A stretch of DNA of 64,000 nucleotides from Diplocloster hominis (GTDB taxonomy: Bacteria; Bacillota; Clostridia; Lachnospirales; Lachnospiraceae): contig NZ_JAWDIY010000006.1 in NCBI RefSeq assembly GCF_032380655.1, positions 161,717-225,716 on the forward strand. The letters run 5' to 3'. The first letter of the stretch is position 1; each line of letters starts with the position of its first letter. The position numbers and the translations under genes were made by a program. Below, one piece after another: positions 7,881-16,945 of this stretch. The notes under the pieces are model-generated. The model saw nothing but the letters and a program-made list of their open reading frames with translations, was not told the origin of the DNA and made no database searches.

Positions 7881-8951
7881 TTACTTCAAAAACTGATAAG
7901 TCAGTGTTGGATCAAAAATATAATCATCGATCGTTTCCTTTAAAACAATACGTGGCTGAAGCATCAGGTGCTTTTTGCCGGGCAGGATACCCTGCAGCAG
8001 ATAATCCGCCAGCAGCATCAGACTGTGGTAGGCCTGGGCGGAAGGATTCTGATATATAACAAAGGTACACAGATCTTTTTTTGTCAGTGTACTAAGCTGC
8101 GGGGTCACGTCAAAACCGCTGACGACGGGCCGCGGGATATCCGGATGTTTGTCCAGATACCAACCCACTCCGATCGCACCGGGAGAACTGGTTGTATAGA
8201 CACCGCTGATTTCCGGATTCTCACGGAACATTTTTTCTGAAATCTCCTCTGCCAGCTGGTCGCTGTCCAGATACTCAAATTCCCCTGCAACCGTAATTCC
8301 AGGATAATCTTCTGAGATTTTATCAATAAATCCCCGCATACGTTCTGTGTGGGCATCCACCGAATGAAAGCCAGACAGACAGCATACCGATCCCTTATCT
8401 CCCATGATTTTCCCCATCAATTCGCCGGAAATCCTGCCGGCCAGATAAGGGTCCACCCCAACATGAAATAGCCTTTTGCTCCCTCTTACATCAGAATTGA
8501 AAGTGGCCACGGTTACACCGGCATCCGCCAGACGATTGATATATGGAATCAGAGCACTGCCCCCGGCATTTAAAACAAACCCGTCATAGTCCTCGGGTTT
8601 TAATTCATCCAAAAGCGGCAGCTGACTCTCTGGATTCAAATAATCACATCGAAAGGCCCGGATATCCACATTATAATCTGTCAGAGCATGAGTAGCCTGT
8701 TCCACACCTGCCGTCATCTCATCGAAAAAATAGGTTGGATATTTTGGATACAAGATTCCCAAATGGAGCTGTTTGTTCCTGCTCAGATTACTGGCCAGTT
8801 TATTGGGCCGATAACCCAGCTCATCTGCGATCTGCAGGATCTTCTGCTTTGTCACCTCGTTAATTCTGCCCCGGCCATTCAACGCACGGTCCACCGTGCC
8901 GATCGAAGTGTCTGCCAATTCCGCAATCTGTTTTAAAGTTACTTTTTTCAT
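7881..8951 (-). CDS. LacI-family sugar-responsive transcriptional regulator
   Basis: 356 residues. The helix-turn-helix at residues 4-25 (TLKQIAELADTSIGTVDRAL) is followed by the hinge helix (RPNKLASNLSR) and a periplasmic-binding-protein-like sensor domain ending near residue 345. The GTVDRALNGRGR variant of the HTH is typical of LacI regulators that use ribose-type binding-protein folds. It lies on the same strand as, and downstream of, the allose/allulose-type genes. It may bind the palindrome at 11990-12005; this is inferred from neighbourhood only. Confidence 0.88.
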   Translation of the reverse strand: MKKVTLKQIAELADTSIGTVDRALNGRGRINEVTKQKILQIADELGYRPNKLASNLSRNKQLHLGILYPKYPTYFFDEMTAGVEQATHALTDYNVDIRAFRCDYLNPESQLPLLDELKPEDYDGFVLNAGGSALIPYINRLADAGVTVATFNSDVRGSKRLFHVGVDPYLAGRISGELMGKIMGDKGSVCCLSGFHSVDAHTERMRGFIDKISEDYPGITVAGEFEYLDSDQLAEEISEKMFRENPEISGVYTTSSPGAIGVGWYLDKHPDIPRPVVSGFDVTPQLSTLTKKDLCTFVIYQNPSAQAYHSLMLLADYLLQGILPGKKHLMLQPRIVLKETIDDYIFDPTLTYQFLK

Positions 8952-9065
8952 AACCCAATTCCTCTGCTCGTTTCTCTATAGATTGTAATATGCCCCGGGA
9001 GGGTTGGCAAGCGGTAAATTTGGAGAAATTTCAACGGGGCAGCGGGATGGGGGGCTGGGGGAAGG

Positions 9066-9278
9066 GCCGGGATGCCAGGGGAGGCAGGCAGACTTTTAGA
9101 ACCGGGGGATAATCTCGCGGGGACAAATCACTTCGGCCAGACCTAAGAACCGTTCCAGGCCCTGCGGGGTTCTCCCGCCTTCTGCGTAAGCCGTTCTAAG
9201 GTCTGGTCTCAAGTGATTTGTCCCCGTGAGATTATCCCCCGGTTCTAAAAGTCTGCCTGTCTCCCCTGGCATCCCGGC
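9066..9278. repeat. Large imperfect palindrome, arms about 90 bp
   Basis: Left arm 9066-9155 and right arm 9188-9278 are nearly exact reverse complements with a short centre. Recognisable blocks on both arms are GGGATGCCAGGGGAG, GACTTTTAGAACCGG, GGATAATCTC and GGGGACAAATCACTT. It lies between the LacI start and the stop of the gene at 9312. No open frame, no T-run. It differs in sequence from the palindromes at 50879 and 63871. Confidence 0.9.
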
Positions 9279-9311
9279 TTTGCTGCAGGCCCCATGGGGG
9301 TTAAGGGAGGT

Positions 9312-10130
9312 CTACAGTGTCTTGAGAAGGGAGAACATAGCCTCTGTAGCGGCGGCGGGATCATTCAGGTAACTGTACTTCTGAGGATTTTTGAGGAAGG
9401 AACGGTAGATGGGGACGTTCTTTTCCAGGCCGCATACCGCGGAATCCGTGGGTACTGTCAGGCGGGGTTCACAGACAAATTCATAGCGGGGATTTTTCTC
9501 GATCCGGAATCCGCCGTCGGGAGTCCGAAAGGCGTAACAGCACATGCCCGCGTGGCGTTTTACACTGTCGTAGTAGTTGGTGCTGTGACAGGATACCAGG
9601 TTTATGAATACCATGGTTTCTGCTCCTATGTTAATCGTGCAGTGTCCGTAATCAGGGGGGATTACTACGGACTCGCCGGCCTCGACTTTGGTCAGGATGA
9701 CATCCTGTACCTGCATGCTGCCGTCTTCTTTCCGGCAATCGTCTACTTTCTGCATGACGAACAACGCGGTGCCTTTTATTACCTGGTATAGCTCCGGATA
9801 GCTGATGGACTGTCCGGGAATCGGCATGTGGAAATGTCCGGCAGTTTTCTTGTATTCTCCTCCGGCGGTTCCTTCGATGATCACCGTGCTGTCATAGCGC
9901 AGGTCTGTGGACTGGAATATTTCTTTGGTGCTGTCTTCCACAATCGCTTTGTAAAAATCGTAATAGGGATTGTCTTCGACCTTGTATGTAGCGTCGGCTA
10001 AAAGTCCGAACATTCCTTTTGAGTATTTACGGGAATAGTCCTCGTAGTGGATGGTATCGCTGGCCGGAACCAGTTTCTTGCTTTCCTCGCAGAATTGGAT
10101 GGGCATGCCGAACATTTTCAACTCTTTCAT
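9312..10130 (-). CDS. Cupin-type phosphoglucose isomerase
   Basis: 272 residues, cupin PGI (archaeal-type GPI) family, interconverting glucose-6-phosphate and fructose-6-phosphate. Metal-site residues are His99 and His101 in AGHFHMP, Glu113 in SYPELYQVIKG and His163 in PPDYGHCTIN. This matches the family order HxH-E-H. It is the third gene of a leftward unit after an allose-type kinase and an epimerase, so it would move the fructose-6-phosphate made upstream toward glucose-6-phosphate. The protein is about 80 residues longer than the shortest archaeal forms. GGGGGACAC lies just before the start. Confidence 0.85.
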   Translation of the reverse strand: MKELKMFGMPIQFCEESKKLVPASDTIHYEDYSRKYSKGMFGLLADATYKVEDNPYYDFYKAIVEDSTKEIFQSTDLRYDSTVIIEGTAGGEYKKTAGHFHMPIPGQSISYPELYQVIKGTALFVMQKVDDCRKEDGSMQVQDVILTKVEAGESVVIPPDYGHCTINIGAETMVFINLVSCHSTNYYDSVKRHAGMCCYAFRTPDGGFRIEKNPRYEFVCEPRLTVPTDSAVCGLEKNVPIYRSFLKNPQKYSYLNDPAAATEAMFSLLKTL

Positions 10131-10147
10131 GGATTAGTGTCCCCCTT

Positions 10148-10804
10148 CTATAAGTTCTGATATTTTGAGATTACTTCGGGATACTCGGACGGATCGTGAC
10201 AGAACAGCCCGGAGGATCCGAGAACCAGTACATTGGCGCCGGCTGCCACCAGCTTGGGAGCGGTCTCTTCTTTTACCTGACCGTCCACCATGATGTCCAC
10301 ATCGTAACCTGCCTCTGTGAACATGCTGCGTATAGCCGAGATCTTCTCGTAGCTGGTGGGGATCAGGGTCTGGCCGGCGAAACCAGGATCTACGGTCATG
10401 ACACAGACCAGATCGATAAATTCCAGCATATATTTGAGCTGACTGATATCGGTGGCGGGATTGATGGCGATACCTGCTTTTTTGCCCAGAGCGCGGATCT
10501 GCTTCAGGGCCCGGATCGGATGCTCCAGTGTCTCGATGTGCAGGGTAATAATGTCCGCGCCGTGGTCCGCGCAGTACTGAATGAATTCAGTCGGATTGGT
10601 GACCATGAGATGTACATCCATGGGGGTGTCGGATACTTTGCGGATGGCGGCCATCAGATCACCGTTCAGGCAATAATTCGGAACGAAATGGCCATCCATA
10701 ATGTCAATGTGATAAAGATCCACATGCGCCTGGTCCAGCGCTTCCAGCTGGTGCTTTAAGTCCATCATGTCAATGCACATAACGGAGGGAGATACTTTGT
10801 TCAT
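10148..10804 (-). CDS. alsE: Allulose-6-phosphate 3-epimerase / ribulose-phosphate 3-epimerase family
   Basis: 218 residues, TIM barrel. Catalytic and metal residues appear as His32-x-Asp34 in HIDIMDGHFVPN, His65 in DVHLMV, and Asp in MVDGQV near residue 175. It interconverts ketose 5- or 6-phosphates at C3. Position next to an AlsK-like kinase and a phosphoglucose isomerase favours allulose-6-phosphate to fructose-6-phosphate. The start at 10804 (AAAGGA upstream) replaces a longer frame whose first 27 residues are not family-like. The pentose assignment cannot be excluded. Confidence 0.8.
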   Translation of the reverse strand: MNKVSPSVMCIDMMDLKHQLEALDQAHVDLYHIDIMDGHFVPNYCLNGDLMAAIRKVSDTPMDVHLMVTNPTEFIQYCADHGADIITLHIETLEHPIRALKQIRALGKKAGIAINPATDISQLKYMLEFIDLVCVMTVDPGFAGQTLIPTSYEKISAIRSMFTEAGYDVDIMVDGQVKEETAPKLVAAGANVLVLGSSGLFCHDPSEYPEVISKYQNL

Positions 10805-10890
10805 AAAAAACAGTCCTTTCTGAGAGAGTTCATTTATTACTGGAAATTTCCACCTCATTATGGCATAGAAGAATACGTGTGTCAAGAAAT

Positions 10891-10936
10891 AAATGACCGA
10901 ATAATATTAAAAACAACATAAAATGTGACCGATTAT
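10891..10936. promoter_or_regulatory. Copies of an ATGACCGAAT motif upstream of alsE-like gene
   Basis: AAATGACCGAAT at 10891-10902 and a related AAATGTGACCGATTAT at 10921-10936 lie in the gap between the kinase and epimerase genes. The first 12 bases recur exactly at 12088-12099 before the PfkB gene. Could be sites for one shared regulator, or a start-proximal promoter element. Confidence 0.4.
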
Positions 10937-10951
10937 GTGCAATTGGAAAAA

Positions 10952-11872
10952 TTATGAAATGAGATTCCACATGTAAATTCCGGCGCCGGATACACCGCTG
11001 AACGGGTCATCCATTCCGCGGATAAATTGGAGGTTTTGTTCCGGGTAAGGTTTGCGGGTATGAAAATGAATCCGGTCCAAAAGCTGCTCGTAGGGAAAAT
11101 TTTTCATGCGGATTACGCCGCCGGATAACAGGATTTGATCAGGGTCCAGGATGTTGATTTCCGTTGCGGCGGCGATGGCAATATTGTCCACATATTCTTT
11201 TAACAGATCGGAATCCGGGTAGTATCCGAAAAGATCTTCCATGTCTGCTTCAGGATAGTGTTCCCGGTGTATTTGCTCCAGCCTTTTGCCGGCACAGTAG
11301 AGTTCCATGCATCCCTGGTTCCCGCACGGGCAGGGATCTTTTTTGGCCATCACCGGAATGTGGCCCAGTTCTCCGGACACTCCGTTTTTTCCATCGAGAA
11401 ATCGGCCGTGGATATAGAGTGCGTTTCCGAGGCCGGTGCCGACATAGAGCGCGATCACGCAGTCAGAGCCAAAGAGATCAAAGGCCTGCATGTCGTTTGC
11501 CAGCAGCAGGATAACGTCATGCTCTACTATGACAGGGATCTGGAACTGTCTTTTTAGTGCTGCGCCGATATTCTGATTGGTGATCACCGGCAGATTCGGA
11601 CAGGAGAAAACAGTCTGCTTCGACTTGTCGACGGTTCCGGGAAATCCCAGACAGATCCCTCTGCATTTGCCCGCCGGTATTGTTTCCATATAGGAGGAGA
11701 GAAAGGAAGATATGGTATCGGCCGGCTGGCCGGAGCCGAATAATTTCCGGCTGCTTTCCCGCCTGCAGTTGCTTAACTTGAAATCTTTCGTAATAGTTCC
11801 GATCCGGAAATTCGTGCCGCCGATGTCGATGCCGATTACATAATCAAAACTGGAAAATGAAGAAATTTTCAC
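10952..11872 (-). CDS. alsK: ROK-family sugar kinase, D-allose kinase-like
   Basis: 306 residues. The ATP-binding start IGIDIGGTNFRIG, catalytic Asp119 in VEHDV, and the ROK zinc site His171, Cys181, Cys183 and Cys188 (ELGHIP then CPCGNQGCME) are all present. Segments such as GFPGTVDK, CPNLPV, LDPDQILLSGGVI and the spacing of the C-terminal part look closer to Escherichia coli AlsK, as I remember it, than to glucokinase. It would phosphorylate allose or another hexose at C6. GTG start at 11872 has AAAGGAGG upstream; earlier codons are not kinase-like. First gene of the leftward unit. Confidence 0.78.
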   Translation of the reverse strand: MKISSFSSFDYVIGIDIGGTNFRIGTITKDFKLSNCRRESSRKLFGSGQPADTISSFLSSYMETIPAGKCRGICLGFPGTVDKSKQTVFSCPNLPVITNQNIGAALKRQFQIPVIVEHDVILLLANDMQAFDLFGSDCVIALYVGTGLGNALYIHGRFLDGKNGVSGELGHIPVMAKKDPCPCGNQGCMELYCAGKRLEQIHREHYPEADMEDLFGYYPDSDLLKEYVDNIAIAAATEINILDPDQILLSGGVIRMKNFPYEQLLDRIHFHTRKPYPEQNLQFIRGMDDPFSGVSGAGIYMWNLIS

Positions 11873-11952
11873 TGGAAATACCTCCTTTAAATGTAACGTT
11901 TGACTTGAAGCATAGCACGTAAAAATCTGAAAAACAATGCAATCAAATACAT

Positions 11953-12005
11953 TTGACAAAGTTCGTGAAATATGATAAATTTAAGAAAAGCGTAAACGTT
12001 AACGC
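11953..12005 (+). promoter_or_regulatory. Promoter with LacI-type operator before the pfkB-ABC operon
   Basis: TTGACA at 11953-11958, a weak -10 (TAAATT, 11975-11980) 16 bases on, then GCGTAAACGTTAACGC at 11990-12005. That 16-mer is a near-perfect palindrome of the LacI-family operator type, placed at the expected transcription start. Its core resembles the perfect site at 37269. About 200 leader bases follow to the GTG at 12213, including AAATGACCGAAT at 12088. Confidence 0.55.
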
Positions 12006-12212
12006 AAAGATCGTGGAAATAACAAATTTATTAAAAATGCACAAAAACGGGCATAGCGCCATAGGAAAAACGGGCTTAAATTGCGTAAAATGACCGAATC
12101 AACAGAAAATGCAAAATAAATATTGATTTTTAACCCAATATGCGCTACAATAACCACACAAACAAAAAACAAAAATGTGGATTTAGTTGTTTGGTAAGGA
12201 GAGAGCGCAACC

Positions 12213-13193
12213 GTGATTTGTACATTAACAATCAACCCGGCTATTGATAAGCTGCTGTTTGTATCCAGGTTTCAACGGGATAATACGAACAGAATCGTAC
12301 GCTCCATGGATGTTCTGGGCGGGAAAGGTACTCATGTTTCAACCAACCTTCGTATTCTGAACTGCGATAACCGGGCTTACGGGATCGGCTTCGGAAAAAC
12401 CGGCCATAAGATTGAGGACATGTTAAAAAGCCAGGGCGTGGATGTGCGTTTCCTGCACTACGAGACCGGGGAATCCAGAACCAATTATGCACTGATCGAG
12501 GAGAACCATAAGTGCAGCCTGATCACCGAGCGGGGAGCTATTATCAGTTCCGGAATATGTGAGAAGCTTCTGAATATCCTGGAAGAATCTCTGGAGGACG
12601 GTGATGATCTGGTTTTGTCCGGGGATGCTTCCAACACGGAGATACCGTACATATATAATGTGATTATGGAGCGGCTGGCCGCAGGCGGAAAGAAAATACG
12701 GATTTATCTGGATACCAGTTCCGGGAATCTGATCCGGGGGATCGAGAAGAAACCGTTTCTGGTAAAACCAAATGTGGATGAATTGTCCCAGGTCGTTGGA
12801 AAGGCTATTACATCGGAAGCGGATATCCTGGATGGGATATTTCAGATCGCTTCGAAGGGGATCGAATGCGTCGCGGTATCCAGAGGCGGGGACGGCTCCA
12901 TTGTAAAGTACAGGGATCTCATCTATCAGGTGGATGCTCTTAAGGTGGATGTGAAGAATACCATCGGCTGCGGGGACGCGTTCCTGAGCGGAATGGTGTA
13001 CGGATTTTCCCGGGAAATGGAATTTGAAGAGATACTTAAGCTGGCTACCGGAGTCTCTGCGGCCACCGCGGAATCCGAGCTCACAGTGGGGTTTGATTAT
13101 GAGCGGGCTATGGAGCTGAAAGGGCAGGTCCGGATGAAACGGCTTACGGTACACAGAAACGATGGAAAAGAACAATTACGTTCTTTTTTATAA
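12213..13193 (+). CDS. PfkB-family kinase, 1-phosphofructokinase / tagatose-6-phosphate kinase type
   Basis: 326 residues. ICTLTINPAIDK is the start signature of the FruK/LacC branch. GGKGTHVSTNL (residues 36-46) and IGCGDAFLSG with catalytic Asp255 are the two PfkB motifs, with Cys in place of the usual Ala in GAGD. It phosphorylates a ketose phosphate to the bisphosphate that an aldolase can split. GTG start with AAGGAGAG upstream. It leads an operon with a ribose-type ABC transporter. The exact substrate is open: fructose-1-P, tagatose-6-P and allulose-6-P are all conceivable. Confidence 0.82.
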   Translation: MICTLTINPAIDKLLFVSRFQRDNTNRIVRSMDVLGGKGTHVSTNLRILNCDNRAYGIGFGKTGHKIEDMLKSQGVDVRFLHYETGESRTNYALIEENHKCSLITERGAIISSGICEKLLNILEESLEDGDDLVLSGDASNTEIPYIYNVIMERLAAGGKKIRIYLDTSSGNLIRGIEKKPFLVKPNVDELSQVVGKAITSEADILDGIFQIASKGIECVAVSRGGDGSIVKYRDLIYQVDALKVDVKNTIGCGDAFLSGMVYGFSREMEFEEILKLATGVSAATAESELTVGFDYERAMELKGQVRMKRLTVHRNDGKEQLRSFL

Positions 13194-13217
13194 AAATCAG
13201 GAAAAGGAGAAATAGGT

Positions 13218-14279
13218 ATGAGAAAGAGAATGGTAAGTATCCTGTTGGCATGTACGATGGTACTCACTATGGTGGGATGTGGCACGAAGGAAGCGGCGGC
13301 TCCGGAGCCGGCAGCAGAACCTGCAGCCAGCGAGGCTCCCGCGAAAGCGGCGGAAGATGACGCTCAGGCGGCTAAGGACGCTGCGGGGAGCGGTGAAGAC
13401 ATCATGATCGGTATTTCCATGTGTGCGATCGAATCTCAGATGTGGGCGGAGTACCAGACTGCTATGCACAAAAAATGTGACGAACTGGGCGTAAAATACA
13501 CGGAAGTTATTGCAGAAAACGACGTTCAGAAACAGAACCAGCAGATTGAGAACCTGATTTCCAGCGGCGCCAATGCGATTATCATTGCTCCGGCAGACGG
13601 CGAGGCCGTAGTTTCCGCGATCAAGAAATGTAATGAAGCAAATGTACCGGTTATCATGGCAAACCGGGCAGCCGGTGAAGGCGCAGAAGTTGCCGGAACG
13701 GTTACCTCGGATAATATAGCTATGGTAGAAAGAGAAATGAACTATGTCATGGATCAGGCGAAAAAAGACGGCAAGACTTACAAGGTGATCAAGCTTGTAG
13801 GCAGCCTTACCGACGTAAATGCCATCGCCCGTGACACCGGATTCAAAAATGTGGCGGACGCCAATAAGGACATCTTCGACGTGGTAGCTGAAGTTCCCAC
13901 TGAGTGGAAGGGTGAACTGGCCCTGTCAGGAGTCTTGAGCGCATTTGAAGCAAACCCGGATATCAACATGATTTTCAGTCCTTCCGATGCATTGCTGCCT
14001 TCGATTATCTCCGCGTTACAGCAGATCGATAAATTCTATCCGATCGGCGATGAGAAACATGTGACCATCGTAACCTTCGACGGTGCGAAAGACGCAGTGG
14101 ATCAGATTAAAGCAGGCTATGTGGATATCGTTTCCGTTCAGGATGCCACGAATCAGGGTACTCTGTGTGTGGAAGCTGCTGTAGCGGCTGCCAAGGGGGA
14201 ACCGGTGGAAGGTCTGGTAGATCCCGGATTTGAAGTAACTCCCGAAAATGTAGACACCGTAGGATTTGCAGGCTATTAA
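13218..14279 (+). CDS. Sugar ABC transporter substrate-binding lipoprotein (ribose/allose type)
   Basis: 353 residues. Lipoprotein signal peptide MRKRMVSILLACTMVLTMVGCG with lipobox Cys about 21, then an Ala/Glu/Pro-rich linker (about 25-60) and a type I periplasmic-binding-protein fold (Peripla_BP_4). SSGANAIIIAPADGEAV is the usual sugar-binding loop of the RbsB/AlsB group. It binds sugar outside the membrane and docks on the permeases encoded downstream. A terminator-like hairpin follows the gene, which would give it more transcript than the permeases. AGGAG lies 8 bases before the ATG. Confidence 0.92.
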   Translation: MRKRMVSILLACTMVLTMVGCGTKEAAAPEPAAEPAASEAPAKAAEDDAQAAKDAAGSGEDIMIGISMCAIESQMWAEYQTAMHKKCDELGVKYTEVIAENDVQKQNQQIENLISSGANAIIIAPADGEAVVSAIKKCNEANVPVIMANRAAGEGAEVAGTVTSDNIAMVEREMNYVMDQAKKDGKTYKVIKLVGSLTDVNAIARDTGFKNVADANKDIFDVVAEVPTEWKGELALSGVLSAFEANPDINMIFSPSDALLPSIISALQQIDKFYPIGDEKHVTIVTFDGAKDAVDQIKAGYVDIVSVQDATNQGTLCVEAAVAAAKGEPVEGLVDPGFEVTPENVDTVGFAGY

Positions 14280-14317
14280 TGTCCTCCTTTTAGAAACGGA
14301 TATCAGATAGAAAAGGG

Positions 14318-14378
14318 CTGCTGCGGGGAGGCTTTCCTCGGACAAGTGCGTGGGAAGCTTTTCCGCAGCAGGTTTTTT
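14318..14378 (+). terminator. Hairpin with T-run between binding protein and permease
   Basis: CTGCTGCGG at 14318-14326 pairs with CCGCAGCAG at 14363-14371, followed by GTTTTTTAT. As the operon continues on the same strand, it most likely works as a partial terminator that favours the binding-protein message. Confidence 0.75.
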
Positions 14379-14433
14379 ATTTGTTTCCGAAGTAAGCGGA
14401 CGGAAATCCTAAGTCAGATAGCGAGGTTTGATT

Positions 14434-15402
14434 ATGGAACGGGTGAAAAAGATTTATGAATCGGTAGATGCGATTGTCTGGTTCATTGTGGTTTTTGTCA
14501 TTGTGGCATTGATCTTTGTACCAAATTTTGCTACCGAGAGTAATATTACGAATATATTCAGCCAGGCCTGCGTTTTGCTGACCGTTGCCTGCGGGGTTCA
14601 TTTCTCTGTGCTGAACGGAGGAGTGGATTTTTCTTCTACCTCTATTATCGCTTTAACCTGTGTGGTGGGCGCTTCTATTATGAGCACTACTTCCGGCCTG
14701 CTGGCCGGCAGATGGTATGCGATACCGGTAGCTTTGCTGGCAATGTTGCTGATCGGCCTGATTTTTGGTGTTATTAATGGATTTGCGGTGACCAGATTTA
14801 AAATGCCGTCTTTTATTGTGACGATGGCGACACAGATGATCGGCAGCGGACTGGCCGTGGTCTACACCGGGGGAAGCACGATCTCCGGACTGCCGGATAG
14901 TTTTACGATACTGGGAAACGGTAAGATATTTGTGATTCCCTTCGCGTTAATACTGGCGCTGCTGGTGGCGGTGGTGACCCACCTGGTGTGCAGCAAGACT
15001 TTATATGGCAGGCAGCTCTATGCGACAGGGACGAACCCCAAGGCTTCCGTTATATCGGGCGTGCCTGTGAAGAAAACGATCTTTAAGATCTTTATTTTCA
15101 GCGGTGTCTGTTCCGCGGTTGCCGGTATTATCATGATGGCTCAGATGGAATCCGGCGCGTCCAGTTACGGAAGTACGCTGTTTATTGATATCATGGGCAG
15201 TATCATCGTCGGCGGAACCAGCCCGGCAGGCGGCGTGGGCAAGATCCCGAATACGGTGATGGGTGCGTTTCTGATCATTTTAATTAATGTGACTTTAAAC
15301 TTGTTAAATACTCCATACTTTATCATTACGATCATAAAAGGCGCCATTATCCTGGTGGCCGGCGGTGTGGCGATATTAAAGAAGCGGAACGAAAAGGCGT
15401 AA
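14434..15402 (+). CDS. Ribose-type ABC transporter permease 1
   Basis: 322 residues with about 8-10 membrane segments, BPD_transp_2 (RbsC/AraH) family. Typical stretches include VLNGGVDFSSTSIIAL near residue 60 and DIMGSIIVGGTSPAGGVGKIPNT in the last third. It forms a heterodimer channel with the second permease at 16945. ATG at 14434 is preferred over TTG 14428 because GAGG sits 7 bases before it. Confidence 0.88.
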   Translation: MERVKKIYESVDAIVWFIVVFVIVALIFVPNFATESNITNIFSQACVLLTVACGVHFSVLNGGVDFSSTSIIALTCVVGASIMSTTSGLLAGRWYAIPVALLAMLLIGLIFGVINGFAVTRFKMPSFIVTMATQMIGSGLAVVYTGGSTISGLPDSFTILGNGKIFVIPFALILALLVAVVTHLVCSKTLYGRQLYATGTNPKASVISGVPVKKTIFKIFIFSGVCSAVAGIIMMAQMESGASSYGSTLFIDIMGSIIVGGTSPAGGVGKIPNTVMGAFLIILINVTLNLLNTPYFIITIIKGAIILVAGGVAILKKRNEKA

Positions 15403-15433
15403 ACAAGTATATCATAGATTGGAAGTGAACAAG

Positions 15434-16945
15434 TTGGCTGAAAACCAGAACTACATACTGCAATTGAAGCAAGTTACCAAATCTTTTGCTTCGGTACAGG
15501 TGCTAAAAGATATCACCATTAACCTGAGAAAGGGAGAAATCCTCGGGCTGGTCGGTGAAAACGGAGCGGGAAAATCTACACTGATGAATATTCTGGGCGG
15601 AATCTATCAACGGGACAGCGGAGAGATATACTTAAATGAAGCAAAGTTCGAACCGGTTAACCCAAAAGTTTCTCAGAATGCGGGTATCGCTTTTGTACAT
15701 CAGGAATTGAATCTTTTTACGAATCTGACGGTATTTGAGAATCTGTTTATTACGGACATGGTCAAGAGCAAGGCGCATACCATCGATAAGAAAGCCATGA
15801 AAAAGATCGCGGCGGAGAAGCTTTCGGAACTGGGGATCGAAGATTTCGGTGTGGATGAGATCGTAGGGAACCTGCCTATGGGACAGCGGCAGCTGATCGA
15901 GATCACCAAGGCGATTATGAAGGATGCGCAGATTATTATCCTGGATGAACCCACCACCTCCTTATCCAACAAGGAGAAGGTAAAACTGTTTGATATCATG
16001 CATCTGCTCCAGAAACAAAATAAATCGATTATCTTTATTTCCCATATTCTGGAAGATGTGTTTGAGCACTGCGACGAGATCTCCGTGCTGCGGGACGGAG
16101 AGATCATCTCTCAGAACCGTACATCGGACATCAGCACCAACGAGGTCATTAAGCAGATGGTGGGACGGGAACTGAATAAGATCTATCCGACCGTGGAAAA
16201 GGAAATCGGCGGGGTGGCTTTTGAGGTTAAGAATATCTGCCAGGAAGGGCGGTTCGAAAATATCAACCTTCAGATCAGGGAGGGAGAGATCGTAGGACTG
16301 TTCGGACTGATGGGAGCGGGACGGACGGAACTGCTGCGCTGCCTGTTCGGAATCGATCCGATCACGGACGGCGCCCTGATCTATAAGGGGCAGGAGATCA
16401 AACCGATCACTCCGGAGAACTGTATTAAAAACGGGATGGCGTTTATCACGGAGAACCGCAGAGAAGAGGGGCTCCTGATGACCAAGACCGTGAAAGAGAA
16501 TATCGTGCTGGCGAACTTAAAGGAGATCGCGGCATCCTTAAGCTTTATCAACCGAAAAGAGGAGCAGCGGGAGACCGAGGAGATGGTGAAGGAGCTGAAT
16601 ATCAAAACCTTCGATCCGGCCCGTCAGACGGTGATCAATCTCTCCGGCGGCAATCAGCAGAAGGTGGTATTCGGGAAATGGGTATTGCGGAAACCTCAGA
16701 TCTTCCTGCTGGATGAACCTACCAGAGGCGTGGATGTGGGTGCGAAATACGAGATTTACAGTATTATCAATGATCTGGCGAAAAACAAATCAACCGTACT
16801 GTTAGTTTCCTCTGAGATGGAGGAGCTGATGGGGATGTGTGACCGGATTCTGGTCATGAGCCATAACGTGCTTACCGGCGAGCTTCACAGAGAGGAATAT
16901 ACACAGGAACTTATTATGGAAGCCGCGATCGGAGGTGGGAATTAA
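15434..16945 (+). CDS. Ribose-type ABC transporter ATPase (two ATP-binding domains)
   Basis: 503 residues, RbsA/MglA/AlsA family with two fused ABC domains. The first Walker A is GENGAGKSTL (near residue 37), its signature MGQRQLIEI and Walker B IIILDEPTTSL. The second domain has the degenerate Walker A GLMGAGRTELL, signature LSGGNQQKV and Walker B FLLDEPTRGVD. It energises uptake. A TTG start at 15434 with GGAAGTG upstream fits spacing; TTG 15419 would add five residues. The stop overlaps the next ATG by one base. Confidence 0.9.
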   Translation: MAENQNYILQLKQVTKSFASVQVLKDITINLRKGEILGLVGENGAGKSTLMNILGGIYQRDSGEIYLNEAKFEPVNPKVSQNAGIAFVHQELNLFTNLTVFENLFITDMVKSKAHTIDKKAMKKIAAEKLSELGIEDFGVDEIVGNLPMGQRQLIEITKAIMKDAQIIILDEPTTSLSNKEKVKLFDIMHLLQKQNKSIIFISHILEDVFEHCDEISVLRDGEIISQNRTSDISTNEVIKQMVGRELNKIYPTVEKEIGGVAFEVKNICQEGRFENINLQIREGEIVGLFGLMGAGRTELLRCLFGIDPITDGALIYKGQEIKPITPENCIKNGMAFITENRREEGLLMTKTVKENIVLANLKEIAASLSFINRKEEQRETEEMVKELNIKTFDPARQTVINLSGGNQQKVVFGKWVLRKPQIFLLDEPTRGVDVGAKYEIYSIINDLAKNKSTVLLVSSEMEELMGMCDRILVMSHNVLTGELHREEYTQELIMEAAIGGGN

